Assembly (NCBI GenBank): GCA_027623095.1
Contig: JAQBVM010000003.1
Coordinates: 1-55,775 of the forward strand
Reading direction: 5' to 3'
DNA: 55,775 nucleotides
From: Verrucomicrobiota bacterium
GTDB taxonomy: Bacteria; Verrucomicrobiota; Verrucomicrobiia; Limisphaerales; SIBE01
Both the position numbers and the translations under genes were made by a program. Shown piece by piece: positions 33,176-43,434 of the stretch; the first letter of the stretch is position 1, and each line of letters starts with the position of its first letter. Below the pieces are notes generated by a model. That model saw only the letters and a list, made by a program, of their open reading frames with translations. It was not told where the DNA came from and did no database searches.

Positions 33176-35904
33176 GGATTCTTGATGAGCGTACGAAGAA
33201 ACCGACCCGTGTGCGAGCGATTATTCTCCGCGACCTGTTCGGGTGTTCCGGCTGCCACGATTTTTCCCCCGCCCCCGCCGCCCTCCGGACCCAAATCGAT
33301 TACCCAATCGGCTTCCGCGATAAGTTCCAGATTATGCTCGATGACGATCACGGAGTGGCCGGCATCGACGAGACGGTGCAGAACATCCACGAGCCGTTGA
33401 ACATCGGCGATATGAAGGCCAATCGTCGGTTCCTCCAGAATGAACAAGTTCCGCCGCAAATCCGCCCTCAAGCGCGTTGTGTTCTCGTTCAACCCCGCGA
33501 GCAGATGGGTCACGAGCTTGAGCCGCTGCGCTTCGCCGCCGCTGAGCGTCGGGCTAATCTGGCCGAGCTTCACATAGTCCAGGCCCGTGTCCCTTAAAGC
33601 CTCGAGAGGACGCAGGATCTTCTGGAATGCCGCAAAATAAACGATCGCTTCCTCAACACTCAGTTCCAAAACTTGCGCGATATTTTTGCTCCTCAACTCG
33701 ATGTCGAGCGTCTCGGTGTCAAACCGTGTTCCATTGCAGGTTTCGCACCGCACAAAGGCTGGCGGCATGAAGCTCAATTCCAACTTGATCGTTCCGGTTC
33801 CCTCGCATTCCGCGCAGCGTCCCTGGGAGCTGTTGAATGAGAACCGGCTTGGCGAATAACCGCGAAGCCGCGCTTCCGGTGTCTGGGAAAACAGCCGCCG
33901 GATCTCGTCAAAGAATCCAACGTACGTGGCCGGAATCGAACGCGGCGTGCGTCCGATCGGCGATTGATCCACTTCGAACACGGCCCGCAGGGACTCGTGA
34001 CCGCTCAGCCGAAACGCGGGAGCGGACTTTATTCGGGATGAAGGCTTTTGCAGCGCCACCTTAAGCGCCGGCCACAGGCACTCCCGAACCAGCGTGCTCT
34101 TTCCGGAACCGCTGACCCCTGTGACCACAACGAAACGATTGAGAGGAAAGATCGCATCGAGACGGTTCAAATTGTTCTTTGACACCCCACTCAGCACGAG
34201 ACTCGCATTCGAATCCTTTTGAAGACAAGCTGCTTCTTTGGATCCGGTTTTCTCGAGAACTACAACTGGACGGCGGGATCGTCCGTGCGGGAACGATCGC
34301 TTTTCCCTGAGGCATCGGCCGGTGACCGATTCGCGATGACGCATCAACTGCGCGAGCGTGCCGGTGGCGACAACTTCTCCGCCATGCACTCCGGCTTTCG
34401 GACCGAGATCCACAATGAAATCCGCGCAACGCATTGTCTGTTCGTCGTGTTCGACCACCACTAAAGTGTTTCCTCTGGCTTTCAGGATCTTCAACGCGTC
34501 CAAGAGTTGCTGATTGTCGCGCGCGTGCAGACCGATCGTGGGTTCGTCGAGAATGTAGAGAACACCGCTGAGATTTGAACCAAGTTGCGCCGCCAATCGG
34601 ATGCGTTGCGCTTCCCCGCCAGACAGTGTCGTCGCGCCGCGACCCAGTTGCAGATAACCAAGACCCACCCGTTTCAGAAACCGAAGCCGCTCGCGAATCT
34701 CTGGAACAATATCACGCGCTATTTCAGCCTCGCGCCGTCGTAGCCGCAGCGATGAAAAATACGCGAGTGCTTGATCCACGGAAGCGTTTGAAAGCGCTTC
34801 CGTCGTCAATGGACCAAATAGCGATGCCGCAGAACCCTTGCGTGATTTTGAGCGCCGTCCTTCGGTCGCCAGGCTCCCTTCGAGATTTAGGCGGACCGCC
34901 CTGGCGACAGGATTTAACCGGCTTCCGGAACAGTCGGTGCAGAGTTGCCTTTCGCTCTGTTGCCATTCGTACCAGGATTCCTCGATCGCATCCGCGCGCG
35001 CGCCTCGATCCACGTCAGGCAGATAAAACAGCTCCCCGAATCCGCGGCATGCCGGACACCATCCTTGCGCGGAATTGTAACTGAAGTTCTTAGGATCCAG
35101 CGGTTCGAACGATTGCCCGCACTCTGGACACGCCCGGAGCGTGGAATGAATGGAACTGCGTCCGTGATTGTCCAACGCGAGAAGCGCTCCGTGGCCGAGA
35201 TGCAGGGTTTCATCGATAATTTCCCGCTCTGTTTTCGGCTGCGCCGATGTTTTCTGTTTTGATGGCTGGCGTTTCCGATTCGAGTCGAGAACGCCGGTAA
35301 CGATTTCAATCGTGTGTTCACGGAATCGATCCAGCCTCAGCCGCCCTGACGTCGCAAAGATTTTCCCGTCCGCCCGGATCTCGGCAAATCCCTGTTTCGC
35401 GGCCCATGCCGCCACATCGGTGTGAAATCCTTTTCGGTTCTTAACAACCGGCGCCAGCAGCAGGAGATCACCCCGTCGCGCCATCTCTCGCCGAAGCGAT
35501 TCTGTGATTTGATCCCGTGTTTGCGCCTCCACAGGAAGATCGCATTTCGGGCAGAACTGGGAACCGAGCCGCGCAAAAAGCAGTCGGATGAAATGGTACA
35601 CCTCCGTGACCGTTGCGACGGTGCTCTTTCCACCTCCGCGCGAGTTTCGCTGCTCAATGCTGACCGTCGGCGGGATGCCCGTCACCAGATCAACATCCGG
35701 CCTTGCAAGTTGCTCGACAAATTGCCGTGCGTAGGCATTCATCGAGTCCAAGAATCGTCTCTGCCCCTCGGCGAACAAAAGGTCGAATGCCAGCGTGCTT
35801 TTGCCTGAACCGCTGACGCCGGTGATGACGACGAACCTATTGCGCGGAATTTCCAGCGAGATGTTCTTGAGATTATGCTCGCGGGCGCCATGGATCGAAA
35901 TCAC
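33148..35904 (-). CDS. uvrA: Excinuclease ABC subunit A (UvrA or close paralogue)
   Basis: 918 aa from GTG 35904, chosen because GGGGA lies 5 bases upstream and the protein then begins [15 protein letters not shown] as in the family; GTG codons at 35916, 35943 and 36015 are alternatives, and there is no ATG. Two ABC modules: Walker [15 protein letters not shown] near the N-terminus and [15 protein letters not shown] mid-protein; signatures [16 protein letters not shown] and [15 protein letters not shown]; Walker [13 protein letters not shown] and [12 protein letters not shown]. Cysteine pairs of the zinc modules are visible ([34 protein letters not shown]). It detects DNA lesions for nucleotide excision repair with Uvr[16 protein letters not shown] and the [17 protein letters not shown] variant suggest a divergent clade, so a second UvrA-like protein is possible. 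Confidence 0.93.
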   Translation of the reverse strand: MISIHGAREHNLKNISLEIPRNRFVVITGVSGSGKSTLAFDLLFAEGQRRFLDSMNAYARQFVEQLARPDVDLVTGIPPTVSIEQRNSRGGGKSTVATVTEVYHFIRLLFARLGSQFCPKCDLPVEAQTRDQITESLRREMARRGDLLLLAPVVKNRKGFHTDVAAWAAKQGFAEIRADGKIFATSGRLRLDRFREHTIEIVTGVLDSNRKRQPSKQKTSAQPKTEREIIDETLHLGHGALLALDNHGRSSIHSTLRACPECGQSFEPLDPKNFSYNSAQGWCPACRGFGELFYLPDVDRGARADAIEESWYEWQQSERQLCTDCSGSRLNPVARAVRLNLEGSLATEGRRSKSRKGSAASLFGPLTTEALSNASVDQALAYFSSLRLRRREAEIARDIVPEIRERLRFLKRVGLGYLQLGRGATTLSGGEAQRIRLAAQLGSNLSGVLYILDEPTIGLHARDNQQLLDALKILKARGNTLVVVEHDEQTMRCADFIVDLGPKAGVHGGEVVATGTLAQLMRHRESVTGRCLREKRSFPHGRSRRPVVVLEKTGSKEAACLQKDSNASLVLSGVSKNNLNRLDAIFPLNRFVVVTGVSGSGKSTLVRECLWPALKVALQKPSSRIKSAPAFRLSGHESLRAVFEVDQSPIGRTPRSIPATYVGFFDEIRRLFSQTPEARLRGYSPSRFSFNSSQGRCAECEGTGTIKLELSFMPPAFVRCETCNGTRFDTETLDIELRSKNIAQVLELSVEEAIVYFAAFQKILRPLEALRDTGLDYVKLGQISPTLSGGEAQRLKLVTHLLAGLNENTTRLRADLRRNLFILEEPTIGLHIADVQRLVDVLHRLVDAGHSVIVIEHNLELIAEADWVIDLGPEGGGGGGKIVAAGTPEQVAENNRSHTGRFLRTLIKNPWQRRTKKS

Positions 35905-36029
35905 GTCTTTCCCCACAGCGAGGCTGGTTTCATGCGAAATCACGGGGCATTCATACCATTGCAGCGTGATTTGGAAAGAGGAGACAAAGAAATCGCGGCG
36001 CTCTAAATCCACCAAACTTCAAAACGGAC

Positions 36030-37571
36030 TTGCGCTCTCTCGCGGTCGAACTGCTTTGCCTAGGTTTAAGGCTCGCAATTTTTGCAATTGGTCTGCTATT
36101 GGTTGCGACTCTTGTGAAAACGCAAATCCCTACCAGTTCTGCAAACCCACCCACCGGCTGGCCGGCACGACTGTTCAAGCGGACACATACCGAATTGATT
36201 GCGCTGATCGTCGGCGTTGCAGTGTGCTGGCCTATTGTGAGTCACGCGCAGGACACTGCGGCCCGTGATACCAAGTCAACGCAACTCTACGCTCGGATCA
36301 AAGGCGCTCTGAACTCCGTAGCCGCCATCGATACCCATGAGCACTTAAGACCGTTCGATGAGATCCCGGACCGAGTCAACACGACTCTGGGACATGGGAT
36401 GACGCTTTATAGCATTTGGGCTCACAGTTACCTCCGGCGGACGACGCCCATCACTCCCTGGCCCGCCGATGGTTTGTTCGATACTTGGTGGCGGGATGCT
36501 AAAGATGATTTTGACGATGCTCGAGCAACCAGCTTTTACCGGTATCTGCTTCCCGCCTTCCGCGACCTTTATGGCGTCGAGTTTGATTCTATTACATTGG
36601 GGGAAGCACGAGAACTGAACAGTAAGATATTTGACAACTACAAGAGCGACGATTGGTTGCAGCGAGTTGTTACCGAGCGCGCCAATATCGAGTTAATGTT
36701 GATCGATCCGTATTGGAATCGATTGCAATTTGCACGTGAGTACACGTTCGCGGTTCCCGTGCTGAACGTAACGACGATTATGCGAGCCGTTCATCCCGAT
36801 CGGTTTACATCGGACTTCGATAGCCCCTTTGCTTTCGCCAATCGCAAAGGGCTAAGGACCGATACATTCGACGAATTCCTAAGCGTCATTGACGCTCTGT
36901 TCGCGGAGGCAATTGCAGCCGACACGATTTGCCTGAAATCAACTCAGGCTTATCAGCGCTCGCTGGATTACGGACGCGTGACCAAAGACCAAGCGGCCGC
37001 CGTATTCGGTAAATCGACGGCAGATACGACGAACGAAGGGCAGAAGCAGTTCGAAGATTTTATGTTTTGGCACATCTGTGAGTTAAGCGCCAAATACGAC
37101 TTGCCGTTTCAAGTTCACACGGGTGACGCACGAATTCAGGGTTCCAATCCGATGCAACTGGTGGATGTGATTGAAGCAAATGGGAGTACCAAGTTCATTC
37201 TGTTTCATGGCGGATATCCATGGGTCGGAGAGACGGGAGCGATCGCCATGAAACACCGAAATGTCTGGATCGATTCCTGTTGGCTGCCCACTTTGAACTA
37301 CACGATGGCCAAACGTGCGTTTCAAGAATGGTTGGATGCGTTTCCTTCCGACCGGATCATGTGGGGAGCCGACACGGTCGATGCGGAAGGCATTTACGCC
37401 GCGACGGAATTCACGCGCCAATGCCTGGCTGAAGCATTGACGGAGAAAGTCGAGCGTGGCGAACTGCTGGAACAACACGCCAATCGTATCGGGCGGCAGG
37501 TGATGCGAGAAAACGCGTTAAAACTGTTTCCAAGGTTGAAGCGAATGCTGTGGAGGCAATCCGACGAGTGA
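36030..37571 (+). CDS. Exported amidohydrolase-2 family protein
   Basis: Up to 513 aa from TTG 36030; the true start is uncertain. Two hydrophobic stretches lie near the N-terminus (about 8-30 and 54-74), and the second, [19 protein letters not shown], looks like the actual signal peptide, so a later non-ATG start is possible. The catalytic domain shows [12 protein letters not shown] (metal His-x-His), [23 protein letters not shown] and MWGADTVD, the metal-binding and catalytic pattern of amidohydrolase-related (PF04909) decarboxylases and hydrolases. It heads a co-oriented group with an esterase and a sodium:solute symporter, which suggests catabolism of a carboxylated or sugar-derived compound. 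It is divergent from uvrA. Confidence 0.87.
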   Translation: MRSLAVELLCLGLRLAIFAIGLLLVATLVKTQIPTSSANPPTGWPARLFKRTHTELIALIVGVAVCWPIVSHAQDTAARDTKSTQLYARIKGALNSVAAIDTHEHLRPFDEIPDRVNTTLGHGMTLYSIWAHSYLRRTTPITPWPADGLFDTWWRDAKDDFDDARATSFYRYLLPAFRDLYGVEFDSITLGEARELNSKIFDNYKSDDWLQRVVTERANIELMLIDPYWNRLQFAREYTFAVPVLNVTTIMRAVHPDRFTSDFDSPFAFANRKGLRTDTFDEFLSVIDALFAEAIAADTICLKSTQAYQRSLDYGRVTKDQAAAVFGKSTADTTNEGQKQFEDFMFWHICELSAKYDLPFQVHTGDARIQGSNPMQLVDVIEANGSTKFILFHGGYPWVGETGAIAMKHRNVWIDSCWLPTLNYTMAKRAFQEWLDAFPSDRIMWGADTVDAEGIYAATEFTRQCLAEALTEKVERGELLEQHANRIGRQVMRENALKLFPRLKRMLWRQSDE

Positions 37572-37574
37572 ATT

Positions 37575-37685
37575 ATGAAGGCCCAAATATTCGCATTCGT
37601 CATGATTTTTGCGTTCTTGTGCAAAGCTGCAATCGCCGACTCGCCGGACGGTTTTGACGATCGAAAATACGGCCATTCCGAATGA
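37575..37685 (+). CDS. Signal-peptide mini-ORF 1
   Basis: 36 codons: MKAQIFAFVMIFAFLCKAAIADSP followed by about 12 charged residues. Nearly the whole peptide is a signal sequence with an AxA-like cleavage site. Its ATG lies 3 bases after the amidohydrolase stop, and its stop overlaps the next gene's start (ATGA at 37682), which favours translational coupling. It could be a leader peptide, a short secreted peptide, or the relic of a lost exported protein. Confidence 0.5.
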   Translation: MKAQIFAFVMIFAFLCKAAIADSPDGFDDRKYGHSE

Positions 37686-38953
37686 AAACCAAATTGCATG
37701 CGGTTCTGTTGCTGTCGATCTGGAGTCACCATGACACAGTCATTGCTCAGGAACAAAGCGGTTCCCCGGAGTCAATTCCACCATCCCAACGGCTGAATTA
37801 CCACACGGCGCCGGACTGGACAAACCCGTTGATGAAGGAACAGCATCGTTACGCGATTCCTTCTTCACTGATCCTCGATGACGGGACGGAAGTCGGCACA
37901 CCGGAAGATTGGTATCAGAAGCGGCGACCGGAGCTGGTTCGCCATTGGACAAAAATTCTCGGCAAATTGTCGCCATCGAAAGAAGACGCAAAGTGGTTCG
38001 GGGACATACGCAAAGTCGTCATTCACGATACTGAGGAGAAAGAGGGATACACGCGAATTCATCTCAGTCTTCCCATCGAAAAAGACTTCCTCCAGCCGCA
38101 TCTCTTGTTGCTTCCGAAGAATCAGGGCCTCGGGCCGTTTCCAGCGGTGATCGCCTGGACGTCTTCGACTCCTGATTATGCTCAGCCTGAAGAATGGTGG
38201 GGGCAATGGCTCGCCCAGAGAGGTTACGTGGTCCTGACCGGTTGGTCGTTTATTCGTAATTATCGAGAGGGTAGAACGCATCGCGATCAAGTGAACGAAA
38301 TGGTTTATGAACGATTCGGTCACTGGCTGCCGATGGCCAAGATGGTGCACGATGTTCAGCGCGAAGTGGAATACCTCAAAACGCTTCCGGAGGTGAATGC
38401 GAATCGGCTGGGCTTCATCGGTTTTTCGCTGAGCGCCAAGGCCGCCCTCTACGTGGCCGCATTTGCTCCAGAAATCAAAGCGACCGTTGCCGTCGATCCT
38501 CATTTGGCGATTCATGGGGACACCAATTACCAGGATCCCTGGTATCTCGACTGGAGACACAAGTTTGATTCCATTCAAACGGACGACTATCCGATTCCCG
38601 AGTTGCGCGGCACTGTCTGGAGCCTGCTCGATGCCAATCCATCGCGTCCTGGATTCGAGCGCAACCACCATGAACTGCTGGCCCTCTGTGCGCCGAATCC
38701 GTTCTTGCTGATCGGGTGCAGCATGGACAAAGTGCGCTCCACCCACTCGGACAACCTGCAAAGCTGGGGTTACTTCAACCGCGCAAAAGAAGTCTATGAC
38801 TTCCTGGGTATTCCCGATCGACTTAAGTTTACGGCAAACGTTGACGGGCATCAGGCGACCAGTCCGCGCACCGATCCGGACTGGCAACAGTTCTTCGAAC
38901 AGTGGTTGAAGAAAGCACCCCTAAATGGACTGATCCCTCGGCGATTAGACTGA
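37682..38953 (+). CDS. Secreted acetyl-xylan-esterase-like alpha/beta hydrolase
   Basis: 423 aa. A short signal peptide (MKTKLHAVLLLSIWSHHDTVIA) is followed by a region with VGTPEDWYQKRRPELVRHW, common to PVC acetyl-xylan-esterase-like proteins. The fold shows LLLPKNQGLGPFPAVIAW, the oxyanion/strand region RGYVVLTGW and the nucleophile elbow IGFSLSAKAALY (Ser about 250). VAVDPHLAIHGDTNY and a C-terminal His in NVDGHQA complete a plausible triad. The expected action is deacetylation or deacylation of plant polysaccharide side chains outside the cytoplasm. Its start overlaps mini-ORF 1. It is in the same direction as the amidohydrolase and symporter, consistent with a carbohydrate-use operon. 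Confidence 0.87.
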   Translation: MKTKLHAVLLLSIWSHHDTVIAQEQSGSPESIPPSQRLNYHTAPDWTNPLMKEQHRYAIPSSLILDDGTEVGTPEDWYQKRRPELVRHWTKILGKLSPSKEDAKWFGDIRKVVIHDTEEKEGYTRIHLSLPIEKDFLQPHLLLLPKNQGLGPFPAVIAWTSSTPDYAQPEEWWGQWLAQRGYVVLTGWSFIRNYREGRTHRDQVNEMVYERFGHWLPMAKMVHDVQREVEYLKTLPEVNANRLGFIGFSLSAKAALYVAAFAPEIKATVAVDPHLAIHGDTNYQDPWYLDWRHKFDSIQTDDYPIPELRGTVWSLLDANPSRPGFERNHHELLALCAPNPFLLIGCSMDKVRSTHSDNLQSWGYFNRAKEVYDFLGIPDRLKFTANVDGHQATSPRTDPDWQQFFEQWLKKAPLNGLIPRRLD

Positions 38954-39008
38954 GTAGGAACCTGTTGTCTTTCACTTTTCAGGCCGAATGGCCAGAAGGA
39001 TTAAATCC

Positions 39009-39137
39009 ATGAACAACCATCCAGTTTTCCATTGTCTCATCCCGTTCACACTCGCCATCGTCCTGCACGGCGTTTCAGCATGCGCGGCGAATTTGATTAC
39101 AAGGAATACCTCAGGCGAGCGTGTGGCGCGGTTCTAA
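39009..39137 (+). CDS. Signal-peptide mini-ORF 2
   Basis: 42 codons: a hydrophobic core (FHCLIPFTLAIVLHGVSACAA) followed by about 15 polar residues. As with mini-ORF 1, its stop lies only 4 bases before the next start codon (39142). It has no recognised family and no clear ribosome site. Either a coupled leader peptide or the truncated remains of an exported protein. Confidence 0.45.
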   Translation: MNNHPVFHCLIPFTLAIVLHGVSACAANLITRNTSGERVARF

Positions 39138-39141
39138 ACTG

Positions 39142-40809
39142 ATGGATGCATCCCTTCACTGGCTCGATTGGGCTGTTATCGTCGCCTACTTCATTCTGGT
39201 CATCGCAGTCGGCTTGTGGGCCGGTCGTCGCGTTAAGGAGACCAGAGACTACTTTCTGGGTGGTCGCAAATTCAGTGTATGGCTGATCATCGGACAAGCC
39301 TTTGGGGTAGGCACGCACGCGGAGATGCCGGTGTCACTGGCAGGCAAGGTTTACCTCTCGGGATACTCGGGCATTTGGTACCAGTGGAAAAACCTGTTCA
39401 TCACGCCGTTCTACTGGATTCTCGCTCCGCTGTTTAGGCGCTTTCGACGAACGACTATTGGTGAGGTTTACGAAGATCGTTACGGAAGTTTCATGGGGCA
39501 GGTTTACACTCTGTTCGCCCTGGCCTTCATCACCTTGAGCATGGGTGCCATGTTGAAAGGGGCGGGCAAGCTGGTTGCGGTTGCCATGGGCTCCGCCATT
39601 GATCCAAACACAGTCGTGGTGGCCATGACAATTGCCTTTGTCGGATACAGCTTCGCGGGCGGCCTGCTCTCGGTGGCCTACACCGACTTTGTACAAAGCT
39701 TTTTCATCATTGCGCTGTCCTTTTTACTGATCCCAAAGGGATTGCAGGTGATCGGCGGATTCGAGGGACTGCGTGAATCGTTGTCGCCCGAGATGCTCTC
39801 CATGGTCACGCCCGGTGACATCGGCGTGTTCACGATTCTAATGCTGACCGTCAACGGCCTGATCGGCATCGTCGCCCAGCCCCACATCCTGGCTAGCGTG
39901 GGGACGGGACACAACGAATTCAGTTGCCGAATGGGAATGGCGGCCGGCAATTTCGTGAAGCGCTTTTGTACGATCGGCTGGGCGCTCGTGGGGTTGGTGG
40001 TCGCGGCCATGCTGATTCAGCAGGGACGATCCCCTTTGGAAGATCCCGAAGACGCATTCGGTCTGGCCGCGCGCGAGTTGCTGTCGCCCGGGTTGGTCGG
40101 ATTGCTGTTAGCCAGCGTGCTGGCGGCTAATATGTCCACCGGATCGGCTTTCACTGTGGACGGCGGGGCGCTTTTCACTCAGAACCTTTACCGGCGCTAC
40201 TGGGTCAAGGACCGGTCCGACAAGCATTATCTTACGGTAGGCCGCTTTGCAGGAATCACAGTAACTGCGGCCGGCGTGGTCGTCGGCATTCTCCTCACGA
40301 ACGTGCTTCAAGCGTTCCTTTTCATTGAGAGTATCGCCGCGTTCATGGGCGTCAGCATGTTTGGGGCGATTTGCTGGCCACGCGCGAACCGGTGGGGGGC
40401 ATTCGCAAGCCTGCTCGTGTCCTGGGGTCTTTTTCTTGTGTTGACCTACCAAGAGTTCGGTGTGTTTCTGCGCTGGGAAGCAGCCAACTTCGGAATCGCC
40501 ATCGTGGCCGGTTTCCTGACATTGGTCATCGCCAGTCTGCTGACGAGTCCCGAATCTGAAGATCGGTTGTTGGCGTTTTACAAATGCCTGAACCAGCCGA
40601 CTGAATCTGACCCGAGGACGGGCGAGGAAAAACCGGTGACTGAGGCTGGCCACGAACTCCTGTTCGTCCATTTATTTGACCTGCAACTCGGCCGTGGGTT
40701 CAAGCATTTCTACCGGCGATTCCGCGTCGATCTGACCGGGCTTGCGTTCGCCTTCGGAGTGGTGGTTTTCATAATCGTCCTCGCCAAGGCGATTCTCTAT
40801 TTGCCTTGA
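39142..40809 (+). CDS. Sodium:solute symporter family protein
   Basis: 555 aa from ATG 39142; an upstream GTG in the same frame is less likely. An integral membrane protein with about 13 helices begins DWAVIVAYFILVIAVGLWAGRRVKETRDYFLGGRKFSVWLI, the classic SSS opening. AYTDFVQSFFIIALSF, GIVAQPHILASVGTG and VLAANMSTGSAFTVDGGALFTQNLYRRY are the conserved substrate- and sodium-site regions. It ends in a long cytoplasmic segment and a final helix. It imports a small solute (sugar, sugar acid or other carboxylate) driven by sodium. Location after the amidohydrolase and esterase suggests it takes up their product. Confidence 0.93.
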   Translation: MDASLHWLDWAVIVAYFILVIAVGLWAGRRVKETRDYFLGGRKFSVWLIIGQAFGVGTHAEMPVSLAGKVYLSGYSGIWYQWKNLFITPFYWILAPLFRRFRRTTIGEVYEDRYGSFMGQVYTLFALAFITLSMGAMLKGAGKLVAVAMGSAIDPNTVVVAMTIAFVGYSFAGGLLSVAYTDFVQSFFIIALSFLLIPKGLQVIGGFEGLRESLSPEMLSMVTPGDIGVFTILMLTVNGLIGIVAQPHILASVGTGHNEFSCRMGMAAGNFVKRFCTIGWALVGLVVAAMLIQQGRSPLEDPEDAFGLAARELLSPGLVGLLLASVLAANMSTGSAFTVDGGALFTQNLYRRYWVKDRSDKHYLTVGRFAGITVTAAGVVVGILLTNVLQAFLFIESIAAFMGVSMFGAICWPRANRWGAFASLLVSWGLFLVLTYQEFGVFLRWEAANFGIAIVAGFLTLVIASLLTSPESEDRLLAFYKCLNQPTESDPRTGEEKPVTEAGHELLFVHLFDLQLGRGFKHFYRRFRVDLTGLAFAFGVVVFIIVLAKAILYLP

Positions 40810-41052
40810 AACACTCATGAAGCGAACCGATGAAAGATTGCTGCTTTCGTATTTCCAGGATCGCCACTACGATTCGCGACCAAATTCCTATTGTTAAGTC
40901 GGTTTTAAACCTCGCATAAACGCCAAATTGATTCGCGTTGAAAACATTGACAGTCAAATGACATTGTCCCGCTCAATTTTCTCGCGTTGGATCTTTGAAC
41001 CTCGCCTGCGCGCAGTTCAAAGTACTCATCCACGACCGCAAGATCACCTCAC

Positions 41053-41535
41053 ATGGCGTCATCGTCGAATCATCAAAACACACAGGCCGCATCAGCAACG
41101 TACGATCTTGAAGTCAATTACCTCGACGATAAGAATGACGCTTTGCAGTTTGAACTCACCGTCAACGGTGTCATTCAAGGGCAACCGTGGAAATCGACTG
41201 GCACCAGCAAAGGCTGGGTGATTCATACGATTCGTGGCCTCAGTATCAAGACGGGTGACGAGATCACTGTATCTGCGTCTGGCGGGCCAGCGCAGATTGA
41301 CTACGTTCAGTTGAATGCCCAGCGATCAACCGCGCAGTCAACGCGCGCTATCGATCCGAAGATCCGTGTGGTGACCTGGCTGCTCATTGTGCCGCATCGG
41401 GATGACCTCGCACAGCAACATGCCGAATACCTCAGTTTTTACGCGCGCTCGAGTGCCGGCTTTATCGTCATGAGGAACGAGACATTCCACCATTCCAAGA
41501 AGGGCGCCACTTCCCGGAAAACCCTCAACCAGTAG
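41053..41535 (+). pseudogene. Relic with C-terminal beta-sandwich (carbohydrate-binding-like) domain
   Basis: 160 codons. The first half (TYDLEVNYLDDKNDALQFEL, VNGVIQGQPWKSTG, HTIRGLSIKTGDEITVSASG, IDYVQLN) has the even beta-strand pattern of a C-terminal carbohydrate-binding-like module of secreted hydrolases. The last 70 residues look unrelated. Just upstream a different frame carries protein-like sequence (FKVLIHDRKITSHGVIVESSKHTG) that runs into a stop, as if a frameshift near 41095 separated one protein. No signal peptide or catalytic domain is present. A short intact gene is the alternative. Confidence 0.45.
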
Positions 41536-41571
41536 TTGGCAGAATTTGGTTTCTGAAGCTAATCTCCTGAT

Positions 41572-41763
41572 ATGAAACGCGACATCGAGATGCTGCTGCT
41601 CAAGCTCACGGACGGTGGGCGCATCCTGCGGTTGAACGATGCCCAATCGGGCCTCTGTCTGGAGAAACGCCTGAATCCCCAGGATTCCGTTTCGCGTCAG
41701 AAAGAGCGTTGGAAGCGAGTTTTTCTTGCACTGCTGGAGCGCGAGTTGGGTGCAGCCGGCTGA
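41572..41763 (+). CDS. Small hypothetical protein
   Basis: 63 aa. MKRDIEMLLLKLTDGGRILRL begins a compact, well-behaved frame with a C-terminal amphipathic helix (KERWKRVFLALLEREL). No family is recognised. Codon use and charge pattern look natural, and no overlapping frame is better. There is no clear Shine-Dalgarno site. Confidence 0.5.
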   Translation: MKRDIEMLLLKLTDGGRILRLNDAQSGLCLEKRLNPQDSVSRQKERWKRVFLALLERELGAAG

Positions 41764-42836
41764 CGGGATTCATTCGATCCACGGAAAATTGGAAGCGGTA
41801 TCAAGCACCCAACTCACTTCGGAAACAGCCTAGAGCGGAGGAAGGAACGATACAATCATCAGCAATCAGTCATCAAAGGGCATTTTGACGCCTCTTGCTT
41901 TTCACCGCCTTCCCCGATTCGTTCTTCGAACGTATTCGTGTACTTCGCGCAATTCGTGGTTCTCGAACCGAAAGTTCCGCTTCAGCGGCTGCCCGACCTC
42001 AATTCGTTCCCCAAGGAATAAAATGATTTCGCGTGATGGGGAACATCGAATACAGGATGGTGTTCTTCCGGCTCCTCCACTTGCGCCTTCGCTCAACCGA
42101 ACGTTCGTGATGGCAAGAAAGTAATCGGGTCTAGTGCCACCGGGGCTGAGATGAAGGACACGGCAAAGATCATCCGTTATTCTGCCTGCGAGCCAATTCA
42201 CATCCTCGCCAGTGTGTCCTTCAGGTCCGAATGGCCGAGATTTCGAATAAATATCGACGTATCCGTTCCACGGAGCAGCGAGGGATATAGTTCGTTTTCC
42301 CGAAGAACGTCGCTTCTCTTCCACCAGTCGACCCAACTCTGAAGTGCGTGATTCCTGGGGCAATCTCGATTCCAAAAATCGCGCGGGAAATCAGCTCAAA
42401 TCCCGCGATGTCGAGGCGGTCAAGATTGTAGTCCAGCAGTCCCGCGCTTCGAGCTCGAAGACGAGTTCCTAGGACTGGAATTACAGCGGCTGGGCGCTAT
42501 GAGCATTATTCCGTGAAAAGCATTCATGAATGTGAATTGACGGACCATTCGAATCTCGCAATGTCCGACTAAATTGCAATCGGCGCTCCAAAACGCAAGG
42601 GCTTGCGATGAAGTCGCAGCGCCAATTGTCAATGTTTGATTCTGCGATCCCATTGCCTTTTTCATAATCTGCAAGGTTGAAGCCGAGGAGGATTGAAACG
42701 TCTCCCCAGTGGGCATGGACGGTCAAACCGTCTTTGGACTTGGCGGCATCAAATTGGGAACGGCCGCTCCACCGGGAAAAGTTCATACGATTCGCGTTGT
42801 TGCCAAACTCCTTAAGCAGAGTAAAATAACCGGGTT
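41764..42836. other. Gene-poor decayed stretch
   Basis: Over 1 kb with only weak minus-strand frames. The frame at 41902-42375 (157 codons; VDIYSKSRPFGPEGHTGEDVNWLAG, VHEYVRRTNRGRR) and a second frame over 42200-42340 (QSWVDWWKRSDVLRENELYP) both look partly protein-like, as expected if one gene has been split by frameshifts. No family is recognised. Confidence 0.4.
42420..42786 (-). pseudogene. Possible phospholipase-D-like N-terminal relic
   Basis: The frame from 42786 opens with SKDGLTVHAHWGDVSILLGFNL, then ERRLQF and GPSIHIHECF, with stops or frame changes between. The order resembles the N-terminal part of a PLD-like family (VKAYRGD..LLAFNL..AGF..LQF..APIHKFRW) as I remember it. If so it is an inactivated fragment lacking the HKD catalytic modules. 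The assignment is weak. Confidence 0.3.
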
Positions 42837-43055
42837 ATGAGCACGCTCGAAGCGACCGTCGAAGAATTGAAAAGCCTCCCTCCCTCAAAACTGGCGGAAG
42901 CAGCGGGCTACATTCATCGGCTCGCTTCCTCGGACGGCAACGGGAGCAGGACTGCACTCGAACGCGCTTTCGGCTGTCTGACCCCGTCCGAAGCCGGCGA
43001 GATGGAACGCGCCATCGCGACCAACTGCGAGAGGATTGATGCCGGCCAGTGGTGA
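42837..43055 (+). CDS. Antitoxin of a VapBC-like pair
   Basis: 72 aa, mostly helical: STLEATVEELKSLPPSKLAEAAGYIHRLA, then TALERAFGCLTPSEAGEMERAI. The size and the LxxLPxxKLxEAxxYIxxL pattern fit small DUF2281-type antitoxins. Its 3' end overlaps the PIN gene by 17 bases, the usual toxin-antitoxin arrangement. Confidence 0.75.
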   Translation: MSTLEATVEELKSLPPSKLAEAAGYIHRLASSDGNGSRTALERAFGCLTPSEAGEMERAIATNCERIDAGQW

Positions 43056-43434
43056 TGTCCTCCTCGACACCTCGGTGGTCATCCCATACTTCAAGGGCGA
43101 TCCATCTCTCCGCGCAAGCTTCCTGGCCAGTCCCACGCTCTTCCTGCCGCTGACGGTTTTGGGTGAACTCCATTGCGGCACGAACCTTTCGCAAAACCCC
43201 GCGAAACACCTGGCTCAAATCCAGAACTTCCTCGCCGCAGTGGTCGTGATTTCTCCCGGAATCGCCACGGCGGAACATTACGGACGTGTCCGGGCGCAAC
43301 TCGGCCGGGCGGGTACTCCCATCCCGGAGAACGACATCTGGATTGGCGCCCTCGCCTTGGAGCATCAACTTCCGCTTGCGGCCCGCGATATCCATTTCGA
43401 CTGGATCACCGGCTTGCAAGTCTTGAAATGGTGA
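43039..43434 (+). CDS. PIN domain toxin (VapC-like ribonuclease)
   Basis: 131 aa from ATG 43039, with AGAGGA just upstream. Acidic catalytic residues of the PIN fold are all visible: VLLDTSVVIPYF (Asp10), TVLGELHCG (Glu near 40), ENDIWIGALALEHQLPLAARDIHFDWI (Asp near 101 and 119). VapC toxins cleave tRNA or rRNA and are neutralised by the upstream antitoxin, which here overlaps it. The pair lies in a decayed, repeat-containing island, typical for such modules. Confidence 0.9.
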   Translation: MPASGDVLLDTSVVIPYFKGDPSLRASFLASPTLFLPLTVLGELHCGTNLSQNPAKHLAQIQNFLAAVVVISPGIATAEHYGRVRAQLGRAGTPIPENDIWIGALALEHQLPLAARDIHFDWITGLQVLKW

